Part shown: piece by piece, positions 37,401-52,400 of the stretch | How the letters are laid out: the number at the start of each line of letters is the position of its first letter | How positions within the stretch are numbered: position 1 is the stretch's first letter | Source: Anniella stebbinsi | Lineage: Eukaryota > Chordata > Lepidosauria > Squamata > Anniellidae | DNA: 64,000 nucleotides | Assembly: GCA_029215795.1 (NCBI GenBank) | Contig: JARDYH010000003.1 | Location: 171,194,382 to 171,258,381, forward strand | Direction: 5' to 3' | Translations under genes and position numbers: made by a program | The notes under the pieces: model-generated | What the model was told of the DNA's origin: nothing | The model's input: only the letters and a program-made list of their open reading frames with translations | The model's database searches: none

Positions 37401-40400
37401 TCACTACCACAAGATGTAGTGATGGCCACCAATTTGGGTGGCTTTAAAGGGGGGTTACATAAATTCCTGGAGGAAAAGCTATCAATGCCAATTAGTCCTG
37501 ATGGCTATGTGCTACTTCCCATATTAGAGGCAGTAAGCCTATGTACACCAGTTGCTGGGGAATATGGGCAGGAGGGTGCTGTTGCACTCATGTCCTGTTT
37601 GTAGGTTCCTGATCAACAGCTGGTTGGCCACTATGTGAACTGGACTGATTCAGTATGGCTCTTATGTTCTTCTGTTAGCAAAAGCCACACACAGGGCTTT
37701 TTCTATGTGACCAGAGTACATTTTTCTATGTGACCCAACCAGGGAAGCGAGTGGCTCCGGGCTCCAAAAGTTAATGCTGGATGGGGCCCATAGCCTACTA
37801 AGCTTCATTCTATCCTAAACCAGGTGATTTGTGTGTTATGTTCTATCGTACTTATAAAACAGAAGATAAAGGGAATTTACATTCCTTATGTAAATGCAAA
37901 ATTGGTGATATGGCAATTCCATTCCTGTTCATTATCAGTGTTCAGCAATCCTATCGCCATCCCAAAACTTCAATTCACTAAAAAACAAGATCAAAAAACG
38001 CCTATGACCTAGTTTGGATTTATAATTTAGGAATATGCATCCACTACTAAATTTTACGCTTTCAGTTCTAGCTAAGGCAATACCACTACAATATATGGAC
38101 CCCATTCACATGTAACAAAAAACCCACTTTTTATTAAGCATGGATTGTTTCAAAACGGATTGGGAATGAATGAGCTGGCTCCCAACCACTCTCCCACTTC
38201 TGCTACACTAAACAACCCAGGAACACCCTATCCTGGGTTGCTCTCCATGATGTGCAAACTCAGAATTCTCGGTTGTTGAGGGAGAAACAACCCAGAATTT
38301 TAACTCAAGAACAAACCATGAGTTAAAACTCTGGGTTAGTCCTCCCTCAGCAACAAAGATGAGCACATTAGAGAGAACCATTCTGGAATGGGGTATCCCT
38401 GGGTTGTTTACCACAGCAAAAGTCAGCAAACAGAGACCAGCACACTCACCCACACTCGTTCCTTAATGTTGTTGACTGCATGCAAACAGGGTCATTATAC
38501 ACAAATTCTAAAATATACCATTGGCCACGTATATTGGCAGTAAATGCCTTTTAAGAGGAAAATAATAAAAAAGTTCAACATCTGAAAAGTGCACTGCTCG
38601 TTCTTTTTGAGGGAATATAGAAAGTGGCTTTATACCAAATCAAAATTCTTCACCCACCTAACTCAGTACTGTCTACAACTCTGATACTGGCAGGACTGCT
38701 GCCTCAGGTAAAGTGGTCTTCCCCCTCATTTGCTACCTGACCCTTTTCACTGGAGATACCAAGGACTGGATCTGGGACCTTCAGCAAGGGAAGCAGGTGC
38801 TCTAGCACTGAGCTATGGTCTATCCTCAGGTTGGAGTCAGCTTCAGTTGTCAGAAACCCACACCGGATTCCCAATTAAGACTAGAAGTTAATTAAAAATT
38901 GAAGTGGAGCTGCCATTAAAGACACAGGACACAAAAAAGATGTCAACCTGAAGTGTTCAGGAAAAGGAAAAGCCTATTTGCATTTGTGTGCATGCATTTT
39001 ATACGCATTCCCCTTTCTCACTCTTACACACATTCAGATAGTCGTTGCATATCCTAACGACGGAAACTGCCCAGTACCAGTCCAGATCATTGGTCCATCT
39101 AGCCTAGTATTATTTACTCTGACTGGCAGACTATCTAGCAGCTCTGGCAGAAATCTTCCATGTCGCTTGCTATCTGATCTTTTTCACTGGAGAAGCCAAT
39201 GACTGCCAACTATTCCCCATATTCAGTACCTCCCCACTGAAAAATGCAACATTACCTTTCCCTTGATTTTACAGCTTTTAAAACAATAAATAATAATAAT
39301 AATAATAATAATAATAATTTTATTTCTTACCCAACTCTCTGTTTGGATCAAGGCGGGGAACAACAGTAAATATAAAATATGATAAAATACATAAAACAGA
39401 TTAAAAACATGGTACACATTATTAAAATAGCAATAAAATATCCTAAAAACATTCTAAAATTCCACTGGGTAGGCCTGCCAGAAGATATTAGTCTTCATAG
39501 CTTTCTTAAATTCTAAAAGACTGTGAAGTTGACAAGTCTCCTCCGGCAGGCCATTCCACAGTCTGGGAGCGGCAGAAGAGAAGGTCCTCTGGGTAACAGT
39601 TGTCAGCCTAGTCTTGGCCGACTGTAGTAAGTTCTTCCCAGAGGACCTGAGCGTGTGGGGCGGATTGTATGGGAGAAGGCGATCCCGCAGGTAACCTGGA
39701 CCCAAACCATGTAGGGCTTTAAAGGTAATAACCAACACTTTGTACTTCGCCCAGAAACTAATTGGCAGCAGGTGGAGCAATTTTAAAGCTGGTGTAATAT
39801 GGTCACTCCTAGGTGTACTGGTGACCAACCTGGCTGCCATATTTTGAACTAGTTGAAGTTTCCAGACTAGGCACAGACGTAGACCTATGTACAGCGCATT
39901 GCAGAAGTCGAGCCTCTAAGTTACCAGCGCGTGCACTACCGTTTTTAAGTCTTCCAACTCTAGGAAGGAAAGCAGCTGGCGTATCAGCCGAAGCTGATAG
40001 TAGGCACTCCTGGCCATCACATCTATCTGGGCTGTCATTTGGAGCGACGGATCCAGGAGCACCCCCAAACTGCGAACACAGTCTTTCAGGGGGAGTGTAA
40101 CCCCATCCAGAACGGGTTGACACACCTCCAAACCCAGGTTGTGGCCTCTGACAGCAAGCACCTCCGTCTTGTCTGGATTCAGCTTCAGTTTGTTTTTCCT
40201 CATCCAGCCCATTACCGCCTCCAAGCATTCATTCAGAGGAGTCACACTATTCTGAGCTGACGCTGTTATCAAAGGCATAAAGAAATATATTTGGGTGTCT
40301 TCAGTATACTGATAGCACCCCGCCCCATACCTCAGGATGATCTCTCCCAGCAGTTTCATATAAATGTTAAACAGCATTGGGGAAAGGATGGCACCTTGTG

Positions 40401-43400
40401 GTACTCCACACAGCAGCTCCTTCTTTGCAGAGCAGCTATCCCCAAGCATCAACATCTGGAATGTGCCCAAGAGGTAGGACCGGAACCACTGAAGCACAGT
40501 GCCCCCGATTCCCAATTCCCTCAGGAGTTCCAGAAAGATACCATGGTTGATGGTATCGAAAGCTGCTGAGAGGTCCAGAAGTACCAACAGGCTCTTATCA
40601 TCCCCGAAATTATGGTACATAACTTCTCACCATGTGGGTCGTGTATAGAGAAGACTATGTAAACATGCTGGGAAGATGTCACCTATTATCATGGTCAGCA
40701 AAGCAAAAATTAATGTGAGAATCTGGTCTTATTTCAACTCAACAAAAAGGAGGCACTCTGATCTCAGAATGCCTATAGCTAATTTCTTAGAAGTACCAGG
40801 CACAGCTAGCATAGACTAGGGTTCACATGACATAACAACCCATCATGGCCAGCTAGCCATAGTGTGTCGGAGTATTTAGTGCAGGGTGGCTTATTTTTCA
40901 GCAACAAGCCATGGATAGAACCCATGGCTTGTTGTAGGGTTCTATTGGCCCATGGGGGGTTATTATGTCATCCAAACCCAGAAGAATTTATTCTTGGGTT
41001 GCAATGATCAGCTACAGAGCTGCTCGGCAACAGTGGTAAATAAGACTGCCCTTCCACCAATGCCGAAACAGCACTTTTGAAGGACCATCACTCATTCCCC
41101 AGTTCATTTGTTTTTTATTTTTCAGAATCTCAAAAATGCACAACTGGGGGCGTAATTTTTAAAAATTCTTATTGTTGCCAGTCATTCACAAGTGTGCTCT
41201 TACAGGTTGTCTGAATGGTGTCCTCTTGCCTAGTCAGTTTCCTTGTATGTTTCAGCTATCAAAGGGAGCAGCAGAGTAGGCTAGATATAAGATTACTGAC
41301 AAGAGGAGACTGCCTATCAGCTAATTCGCACACAGTTGCAAGGGACTAGGCAAGAACTAATAGGACCCGTTAGCATGAGTCAGAAGCACTGAAAATGGAG
41401 GGGGGGGGGGGTGAGCCAAGGGACTAAGTGCATCAAAAGGGGGCCCCACAATATCTCACCTTGGCGATGTGATCCTCTCACATTTAGGTATTGAACTGAT
41501 ACTTCTCAGTTCCCTCCATCTTTTCAACACTTCCCTGACTCTGCAGCTATGGGGACATATTCACTCCCTCCACCCTTTTTGTGGCTCTTTTTCAGAGCAC
41601 TTACTGATTCCATTGGCATCTGAGCATACCATGGTATCCTTATGGATAGACTATCTAGGCTGGGAGTTGGAGGTACTGCAATGCAGTGGTTCTGCTCCTA
41701 CTTGGATGGCCGATTCTAGAAGGTGGTGCTAGAGGATCATTGCTCTGTCTCTTGGCAGTTATGCCATGGCAGGCCATACGGCTCTGTTTTATCCCACATG
41801 CTGTTCAACATGGCTGGGATAGGATATGGACAAGTGCCATCAATACGCGGTTGACCTAGTTCTGTCACTCTTTTTCATCAAATCCAGGTGAGGTGGTGGG
41901 TGTTCTGAACCGGGCACAGCAATGGACTCCATGAGGGCCAATAAACTGGGATTCAATCCAAACAAGATGGAGACACTGTTACTGGGTGGTTCATCTGCCT
42001 GGCTAAGTGGTGTTCAATCTGTTCTGGAGGGGGTTGCACCCAACCTAAAGAATCAGGTTCATAGTCTGGAGGATACTCTTGGATCTAACATCATCACTGG
42101 AGGCCCAGGTGGACTCGGTGGCATGAAGCACCTTTTATCACCTTTGGCTAATATACCAACTACAGATGGACAGAGATAGCCTAACTACTGTTATCCATGC
42201 TCTGGTAATCTCTCAACTGGATCACTGCAATGCATTACATGTGGAGATGCCTTTGAAAACAGTTTGGAAACTTCAGCTGGTCCAAAATAGGGCAACAAGA
42301 TTGTTAACAGGGACTGGCCGAAGTGATCATATTACACCACTACTTTTCCATCTGCACTAGCTTTTAGTCCATTTCCAGGTTTGATTCAAAGCCCTAAATG
42401 TCTTGGAGCCAGCTTACCTGGAAGATCGTCTCCTCCCATATATACCTTCTTGGACCTTAAGATAATCTTCAGTGGTCCTTCTCTGGAAGCTCCTGTCAAA
42501 GGAAGTGAGGTGAATGGCTTCTAAGAAGAGGGCCTTTTCTGTTGTGGAATGAGCTTCTTTCTGAGAGAAGTTCGCCTGGGCCCTATGTTGTGCTCTTTTT
42601 GGCACCAGGTGAAGACCTTATTTTCCAAGGCATTTTACTCTTTCAATTTCCGTTATGTTAAATCTGTTACTGCGTTCTGTTGGTTATTATTTTTATTTTA
42701 TACTGTGGTTCTAAATTTTTATATTGTGTTTTACCATGTTGCATTGTATGGTTCTAATTGTTGTAAACCTCCCAGGGAGCTTTGGCTATTGGGCGGTACA
42801 GGAATGTAATAAATAAATAAACCCCAACGGTGGGCAGGATAACTACCATTGTAATTAAAATTGTATTATATTGTCATGGTGCTTCAAACTTAGAAGGCAA
42901 GGCTCCACTATTCTAGGCAATGTACAGATACATAGCAAGGATGTTCTCTGCCAAGTCGAGCTTACAATTACTATGAACAAAGAACATGTAGAAACAGCAG
43001 GGTAGAGAAATTAAATAGAGGGGAAACAATTAGACAATATTCAACAGTGAAAAAGACAACCCCAGCTTATATATGGATGCCATCGCAGTAAGGGAAGTTC
43101 TTAGAGCATGCTGTCTCCCAGCATGGGGGGGGGGGGGGGATATGAAGGATTTTCAACAATTCTAAGTAAGCGAGCAAGCACCTCTTGGGAATTCTACTGC
43201 ATATCAACACAACTGGAAAGGAAACAAAAGCCAAGAAGAGACGTAAAAACAGTTTGTGCTCAGTGTTGTAGAGTAACCAGTGAAGGATTCGATGAAGGTT
43301 ACACTGTACATAATACTATATTTTGAAGGAACATTGGGTAAGATAGGACATATCAATGCCAAAGATAATTAGTCTGAGTGCCTAAACAGTACCATATTGT

Positions 43401-46400
43401 AAAAGACTTTAATTAAAGTATATGAACAAAGAAGACAAGGAGCTTCGGCACTTTTCAACAGCTACTGAACACAATTTCTTCTCACAGCAAGGGCCAGATT
43501 GCACCTGACCATAAAGTTAAACCATAATTTAGCATTATGCACACAAGGTTCTGTGAGCCCAAGTGAAGCCTTTGGCTCAAGTTCTCCCTCCTCTCACGTG
43601 GCCAGGAAGAGAAGTAAATTCTGATTGAGTTTCACTTTCTCCTATTTGTGATTTCCCCAGTTTGTGTTGTAGCCCTCCCTCCCCCACACAGGTATCCTGA
43701 GACAGACTGCTACAGTGTACAAAACAGAAATCTGGATTTCAAATAAACTCTGGTTTGATAAACACACGAGATTCACAACCTATGGTTAGAAATTGACATG
43801 TTTTAGCAAATGACTGGATTCCTAGTTTGTGCGTAATAAGTCAGGCATCAAGGTAAACAAAACCAAATCATGGTTAATTTTTATGTATTTTTTATTACTG
43901 TAATCTGCCTTTGAAGGGGCTTCTGACCTGAAAGGCAGCCAAGAAATGTTTTAAATAAATAAAACAAAAATATTCCTCCTCACAGCTGTGTGGGAAGAGG
44001 ACAAAGGTGGGGAGAGTGCTCAGGCCCAAGGCTTTCTTTACGCTTGGAGAGGCTCATGCGCATAACACAAAATCATGCTTCAGCATTATGCGCAAGCCAG
44101 GCCATAGTCACATGTAGTCTTTTCCTGAGGGCTTTTAAAATGAACCCAAAATGCAGCCACAAAGGCTGCAATCTGCCTCAGAAAATCCATAGGGACCAAA
44201 GGATGTGGGAGGGGAATCAGTTTGAGGTGATTTCCAGTTTGGGGGAAAAGGGACAACGAAGTGGAAAAGTTTCAAAAGGTTCTCCCCACACCAACCTTGA
44301 GATGAATTGTTGCAGCCATCACAGCTGCATTTTGTTAAACACAAACTAATTTTGCGGGCAAGACATCCAAGTTACATTTGTGTGATAGGTAGTTCGATCT
44401 AGAAAAGGGTACGGGAGAGAAGAGATTCTGAAATAAATTCTCTTTTGCCAGCAGAGTTTTTACCAGTTCGTTAAAGAATGCCAGCAGAAGGGGGCTGTAG
44501 TAACATACCTGTGACTGGGAAACAGACTCATATAAAGGGAGGGAGAAATAAAATGGTGTGCCTGGACAGTACCACATGTGGTTTCAGGAGGCGCATTTCA
44601 GTCAGACTCCTGCCTACTGTGCTCCTCCACTCTCCCTCTCTTGGGAGACATTCAGTTCTTTACACGAGAATCAGAAGGAAAATGTCACACAATCCTTAGT
44701 TTCCATGTATATTATTGATTTATCAAGAGGGGTAAGGTTAAGGTGAAACATACCCCGGCCTCAGCCTTCCCCAGCCTGGTGCACTGGCCATGAAGGCAGA
44801 GGCTGACGGGATTTGAAGTCCCAAATGTCTGGAAAGGCTGGGGAAAGCTGTCCTTTTTCATTTTATCTTCACAAAACTATTTGGAGGTAGTTCCCACACA
44901 CACACAGACCCACACATTTTTGCTTAGCTGCTAAGCCAGCAGGCAAAAGCAGTTTTGTTTAATCAGGCACTTACGCTGATCTGTAAATACAGTCTAATTA
45001 GTTTTATCTGGTTGCTTGTATTGATTTTGTTGATGGTTTACTTGCCTTTGTTTTGCTTTGTTTTAATTTAATAGTTTGTTTTATTATTGCTGTTAGGTGC
45101 CTTGCCCACCGTCTGGCAGACAGGTGGAACACAAATGTAACAAGTAAATAAATATTTTTTTCTTGCCACCAACCCCTCCCTCCCCTACGATGTGCAGAGA
45201 CATCAGAGAATAGAGAGGAATTGGGCCTTCTATGGGCAATCAGTACATTACTTGTGCTGCCCCCGACAAAATTCTAACAGGATGAGAAACTCCTCATATG
45301 TACACACCATACAGTATCATGTGACTATTTAGATCATGATATTGTTCACCGAGAACACCAAACTGGCAAGTTCAATTTAATTTCTGCACTCAGCAAACAA
45401 TATAGACTTGTTGACTCTATAAACAGGATACTCATCCCTCTATATTGAGTCTTCCTTAACCCAACCTGCACTTTTTCCATCTACTCCGTTCCATTGTCTG
45501 GGGGGGGGGGGGGAGGGAAATGCTTCTCTGTCACCCCATCTAATCCCCAACTTCACTGGTGCCAGATTTCCTTCTCAAGTCCCCTCTTTACCCTGCCAGC
45601 ATGACTTTCTTCTTACCATGGCAGTGGATCTACAGTACAGAGTGTTTCTGTGGTGCAACCTTACGATAATTAAATCCAAGACTGCCCTCTCTTGTGCAGT
45701 CAGCCAAATGGAAAACGCGATAGGAATAACAAACTCGAGATCATGTTCAGAATGGGACCCTCTCCCCATATCTATGCATCACATTATTGGCTCAAAATGC
45801 CATTTAATTTGCATTAAAAACAAAAGTGGACCCAGGTTTATATGTCCTCCCACTACTGCTTTGGTAACAAGTTGAAGCGCTGCCACACCACACTAAATCA
45901 GCAGTTACTTACACCAAGGAGGATCCTTATGCTCTTTTCCAGTCGAATGGTTTGAAGAGTGAATTTGAAAAGAAGCAAGAGGTTTCCACAGAGTTTGCTC
46001 CAGCTCCCCCTTCCCAAATCCCAGGTCTGTCCAAAGGTCTCCAGCCCTTCATGAGGCTTTTCAGGGGGCACAGGTACATGGGGTGAGCATTAAAGCCCCA
46101 TCATACATGTGGCTTGGTCTCCAGCAAGCTTTGGATCTGAGCCATTGAAGCTTAAGCTATATGAATGCTGCAAACATTATGCGTATCTTACCTCATTCTG
46201 AAGCTCATCACCGCTTTTCTGCGAAGCGAGCATCTCATACAAAGTACAGCAAAGATGCTCCGTTGTCGGGCCTCCGGAAGTGCCCTTTAGCGACTCATTC
46301 AGATACTTCCCGACCTCACACCACAGAAAAGAATCGTCCACTTTCTCCAACAACTTTGTGCCAGAGCGTTCATCACAGCCGTTTGGGAAATGATCCAAAT

Positions 46401-49400
46401 GGTTATTCAGAAATTTCTTGTAATCCAAGCTTATCACTTTCTGCTCAACCATGTCGCCATTGACTGGCAGTTCCTCAAAGCGATCCAAGTCATGCATGTC
46501 AAATGAAAATGCTATGTTTTTACCGAAACACAGCTTTGTGTCGCCGTTTTGCTCTTCTGACATCCACAGAAGGGCGGTGAGCTGTTCCTCAGTGAAGTGA
46601 GAAACAATCCGACCAGTGGCATCGCAGGCTGCAGTAGCAGAAGTGGATGGAAAGGGACCAAACATCTGCTTGATGGCTTTGGTCTCATCATGGCCAACAC
46701 ATTCCTTCGTGTGGAATGTTTTAAAAAGGAAAACAGCACCACCTTCGATGGCTTCTTGCCCATTCTCGGATCCCACTGTTCAGAGAACAAAGTAAGAAAG
46801 AGGAGATTACTACCTACATTTTAAACATATACAACAACTACCTTTGGATTTTTTTGTAGAAATCCAGTAAAGGAACATAAGATAAGGGTAAGAGTGTGGA
46901 AAGTGGATCATGTTTTTGTAATGCTTCTCTCGTGTTTGTTTTTTAAAAAAGGCACCCTGCATGTAGTGAACTAGGGACATCAAAGCAAGAAATCTAGCAT
47001 ATACCTCTGCCTAACATGCTAGATTACTACATGCATGGAACCTTTTCATAAAGGGATATGGGCAGGAATGGCATCATACCTGCCCACTATAGCCTTCTAA
47101 AATTATTATTATTAATAATAATAAATTTATATCGCACCCTATATTACTAGGATCTCAGGGCGGTGACACATACAGGCACCAAAATGATGCTATAAGCAAG
47201 TCTATTTATTAAGATATAGGCAAAGAGCAACCACTATCTAGGCTCTCTCTTTCAACAAATACCTCTCCCTGCAGTTCAGCACAACTATCCTTCCTTTATG
47301 GGGATGAGGCCCTCTTGTTTCTTTCCCATGCCAAAGGCCTATTACCTACCCCAATTGTCCTTGCTGATCGGATATACCCATTTTTCAGCTGCTGTGGTGG
47401 ATGATACAACTCTGGTCCCTGCTCAGAGTTTTCCACCTCTTCGCCCGCCCTCCATACCCAAGGTTTCCAACCACGATGTAGCACCTGGCCTTGGAGAGTC
47501 CATAATTTCTCTCACCACCGAGATAACCAAACTGTAGCAAGCCTCTGGGACACTGCCACTAGCCCTGATGTCAGGCAAGTCAGGTGAGCTCAAGTCTTCA
47601 AGGAGGAAATTCAATCCACCCACCCACAAGCCAGACATCTGAAATGGTAACTGATTCTGCCAAATCAGTAAACTACCTCATTGTCTAAAATGTATAGGTT
47701 GGCTGTTAGCCGCTTTAAGAAGAGGGTCCTGGATGCAAAAGGGCCCTCTGGAGCGTTTCTAAACGCCGACAAGAACTTCTGGGCCATCCTTGGGCGATCC
47801 TCTGAAGCAGGCTTCCCCAACCCACCCAGATGTGTTGGAATATTTAACTCCCATCATTACCACCCAGCATGCTGGCTGTGCATGATGGAAGCTGTAGTCC
47901 AACACATCTGGAGGGTGCCAGGTGAGAAAGGTTGCTAAAGGAGCAACCTGCAGAGCACAGCAGTTGGAAGAAGCTGCGAATACCTAAACTCATCTACAGA
48001 AACATTCCCAGCCTGTGTTACCAGTATTTCAGCAGATCTGTTTTTATTAGGCTTCAGACCAAGTGTGTGTGCATGTGTGGAGACAAATGCATGCTCTCAC
48101 ACACTCGGGGTCAGAAAACACCCCCATATTTTGCCAACATCATGTCAGCCTCCTCACATTTTTTCCATACTCCCAAGGGAGCTGCACATGGCTTGAAAGC
48201 CTGGAGCCTTGGCCCAAGGGAAACCTGCAGTCCCCACGCCATCCCAAAATGACAAGCACAAACTCACTGCACCTCACGGCAGGCAGAAAAGCCACCACAG
48301 AGTTTTCAACTCAATTCTAATTTTTACTCAGGAACTGTACTTCAAATAGCACATTCAGAACTTCCAATAATAAATCCAGTTTTGACATGCTTTGAACAAG
48401 CTTTATTTTATGAGACTGAAAATAGAGCATCAAGGACACCCTGCATGTCAACGATCTTAATAGGAATTTGAATGTTTTATTAGACAGGAATTTTAAGTCA
48501 TACAACCACTCTGCAGCTATAAATTCGGCATTTCTATTTAACAGTACATTCTTCTGCAGCTAAAACCTATGCAAATTCACACTTACCGTTAATAATCTAG
48601 CCCACAACAATTAAACTAGCTATTGAACTATCTTTCATGACGACTTTTTATGAAACAGGTTATCATCATCTGAATGAAGGCACATGCATATTGTGTGTGC
48701 ATATAGCTAAACAGGCAGCTCCCTTGAAAATACTGAAAAACACTGAGGAGGCTACTGAGGTAATGTTGAAGACATGAACACATGAAGATGTTTTCTGACC
48801 CAAGCGTATGACAGTGAGTGCAAGCGCCTGTGTGTCCCCATGTGTTCATACACACACGCCACACACACGCCACACATCCATACACACACTTTGTCTAAGC
48901 CCTAATAACAATGAGCCTGCTAAAATGCTAATAACAAAGGCTGAGAGTGCTTCTGCCTGGGTAGCCCCAGCCAGCCTGGCTATTTCCAGGTTCTCCTTCC
49001 AATAACTGTGCATCCAGTGTGCTCATTTGCTCCGGAGGAGCCTCCCACAACCCAACGCCTGCCAGATGTGATGGACTACAACTCCAGCATACTGGCTGGG
49101 GATGATGGGAGTCAATGTGGTGTACCGGCTAGTGTTAGACTGGGAGTTGGGAGATCCAGTTTCTAGTCCCCAGTCAGCCATGAAGCTTACTGCCTGACTT
49201 TGGGCCAGTCACAGGGTAGTTGTCGTGAGGATAAAATGGAGACGAGGAGGATTATGTGCATCACCTTGGGTTTCTTGAGGAAAAATGGAAGGATATAAAT
49301 ATAATAAATACTAAACAAATAGCACGCCAACGTATCTGGAGTGTTCCCAGTACGGAAGCCTGCTCCAGGGGATAGCCCACACTCTGGGGATTCCTTTCTA

Positions 49401-52400
49401 CATGTCAAGGAGGGCTCAGAAGTTTCTGTGGACCTTGCGAACTCCCCATGCGCCCTTTTGTATCCTGGTCCCTCTTTTTAAAGAGTCCAACAGCCAACCT
49501 ACATATTACACATGATGAGGTGGTAAATGACTTGGCAGAACTTTGAACTATACTATTTCAGACTGAGGGTGGGGGATGGAATTTCTTCCTGTAAGGGTCC
49601 AGCTCACCTGACTTCTCTGCCATTAGGATTCGTGCCAGCATCCCAGAGCCTTCCTGCCTCAGCGATGACAGAATGGCTAATTAAGGCTTTGAAAATCGCT
49701 CAAATGGATAAACCATCAGATAGGGTGCACAACAGAAATGACTGACCTTCGCACTCTTCACTTTTCTTTAAAATGGCAACTCTGTCGCTTTCTCAAGTCA
49801 TTATTTTGTATTCAACAGCTATCCTGTCTATGTATATAGTATTTGAAATTATGATAAATAAAAATTCAAAGTAATATTATCCAAATCGTGTCAGTAGCCA
49901 AAGTCTGAACAACTCACAGGTATTTCCTACAGTTCAGAAGTGAGTCTCCTCTGGTTTAATCAAATTGCCCAAAGCAGTCATAACAGCTTTGAAGGATTTA
50001 ACTCCGCTATCTAAAAGGGCACTTATGCCTGATTCCAAGCAAACAGTGGATTATGTTGTGGATTACACAGGCTTGTTGTTAACAGGGAGCCTGGTTGCCA
50101 CTGGCAACTAGATACTGCCCAAGCTGGCCCAGAATTTCCCCTTACAAACAGGTGGTGGCTCAGAGTCCTAAATTTAAAACAGATTCCCTAGAAAAATCAT
50201 TTTCTCTGAAATTACTCCAAAGTTAAAAAAGGGGGGGAGGAGGCAATATTTGGAAGATAAAAAGGAGCAGAGAACAATTGGGTTTTTAAACATATTTTCT
50301 CTAAAATTGGAGGCTAGAGATTAAAACAGAATCTCAGAGCCGCTTTAGTTTGTTGCAGCAAAAACAAAGAGCCTTGCAACACTTTAAAGAGAGGCAGTGC
50401 AGAAATGCTGCCATTTCCTAAGCCCTGCTAGGTTGGGGGGGGGGGTTGTTCACCAATTTTCTCAACTTTTGAAAAGGTTCCCCTCCCACTGGTTCCAATT
50501 CAAGGGACATATCCAGGGTACAAGGCTCCCAATAGACCCCTTATCGCCCCTACCACCATCGGAGCAGTGACAGCAAGTGAGTCATGGCAGCAGACGTCTC
50601 CGTCGCCCAGCAGGGAATGGGGGAATTCTATAGCTGACTTCCCTCTCTGCCCACAACGTGAAGAAACCAGGGTATTCCATGGCCCTGTAACAACACCCCT
50701 GGGGCTGCAGGATTGCACCCTAGCGAATTTATTATGACGTAAGATTTAATGGTCTAGGATCCACGTGCGTCTGCAGAAGTGGACTCCAGTGCATGCAAGC
50801 TCATGCTCTACTAACATTCTTAACCTTTAAGGTGTTACAATCCTCTTTGTTGCTGCTTTTTAAAAAGCATTTGAAAATAAAAAATAAGGTCACAAAACTT
50901 ACTAGCCTGCCATACATGCAAGGCTGACCTGACTTCAGCACATCATCGCTATGTCACAAATATATGGGCAAGTGGGCTTGTTTTTTAAAAAAGGAAAAAA
51001 AAGTAAGGAAAGAATACAGCTTTTGAATTTTGTTGAACTTTTTTTTTTTTTTTTTTTACAATGTAGCTCACTAGTGTAAAATCATTAAACCAATTCTAAA
51101 TTACCACTTACCTATATGTCTGGCAGCCTGTAATATTGTCTTTAAATCTCCTTGTAGTGATTGCTGGCTTTCCTTGGGTGAATTTTCATCAATAAATGTG
51201 ACTATTGTCTTCCAGGTAAGACCAGAATTCAATAGCTGTTCTTGCAACTTGGATCTTTTATCCTGAACACAAACATTGTAAGTAGTCAGAAAAGTGTGTT
51301 TTCTTTGAACAAACTGGCCTTCCATACAATAAAAGAAAAGAAGTATGTTTTCACAAACTTTCAAACTCTACTTACCACTGGTTAGATGACTCATTAGATC
51401 TGGCAACACCAAATGCTAACTTTTGCATTAATATGTTTAAAACAGTACTGACAGTGTTTTAAATGCTTACTTTAAGATGACGCCTAAAAATCCAGAGTTA
51501 CACACTTCACTTTCACTTTCACAGTTGTCAGCTCCAGTCCAAAGCACTATGTGTGTTCCAATGCACACATAGATCCCATATAATGCAATTCTCCTGCCAA
51601 GTTCAACAGTAGAAGAAATCGACAGCGGGAGGGGAACTTTCGTTCACATAGAAAATCTGTGTGCATAATGCAGCTCCTCAATCAGACTGATGACCCTATG
51701 CACAACACATCCAGCCCATGGTTTTAGGAAGAGTAGGAGCCATTTCACACATTGGGCAAATTCAAGCTAGCCACTAAGGATACACTCAAGATCTACCCAA
51801 TCAACAGCTATATTGTTGTTATTGTATCAGCTAAAACATATTTGGTTTACAACTAAGAAAATAATGTATGAAAAGGACTTTAAGCTCTCTTCATCCTACA
51901 ATAAATTGCACTTGTGTCCTTTACTCTTTACAAGGTATTCTTGAAAATGTATGCAGGAGATATTCAATGTTGCTGATAAGAGGCATCATTAAAAATATTA
52001 AATTGAGGGAGAGAGAAAACAAGAATTAAGAAGATATTTACATTGTCTTTTACTATTGCCACTACCACTTAATATAGATCGCCTTCTCCCATATAATACA
52101 CCCCGCACACTCAGGTCCTCTGGGGAGAACTTACTTTAGTCAGTCAAAACTAGGCTGACAACTGTTACCCAGAGGACCTTCGCTTCTGCTGCTCCCGGAC
52201 TCTGGAATGGCCTGCCGGAGGAGATTCATCAATTTAACACTCTCTCTGAATTTACCCAGACCTACCCAGATGAACTTTAAATCAAGAATTTTAAAATGTG
52301 TTGATAGTTTTATATGCTCTTTTAATATTGTTATTGTACGAATGTTGTTCCCCGTCTCGATCCAAAGGGAGAAGCGGGTAAGAAATACAATTATTATTGT

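Larger units (their letters stand above)
28407..46191 (-). other. ASCC3: ASCC3 intron 4 (17.8 kb)
   Basis: This intron lies between exon 4 and exon 5. It carries two large LINE fragments, CR1-like and SINE copies, MITEs and three poly-G tracts (41,400, 43,125 and 45,500), all listed separately. 31,000-32,230, 32,660-36,300 and 45,160-46,190 otherwise hold nothing I can identify beyond short A/T-rich runs. Confidence 0.85.
46776..51111 (-). other. ASCC3: ASCC3 intron 3 (4.3 kb)
   Basis: It contains one palindromic short element (47.80-47.94 kb), a CORE-SINE (49.11 kb), a LINE 3' tail on the minus strand (47.10-47.17 kb) and a poly-G tract (50,435). 47,940-49,000 and 49,320-50,430 look unique. 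In human the UV-induced short ASCC3 transcript ends in an alternative last exon early in the gene; no equivalent can be identified by eye. Confidence 0.75.
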
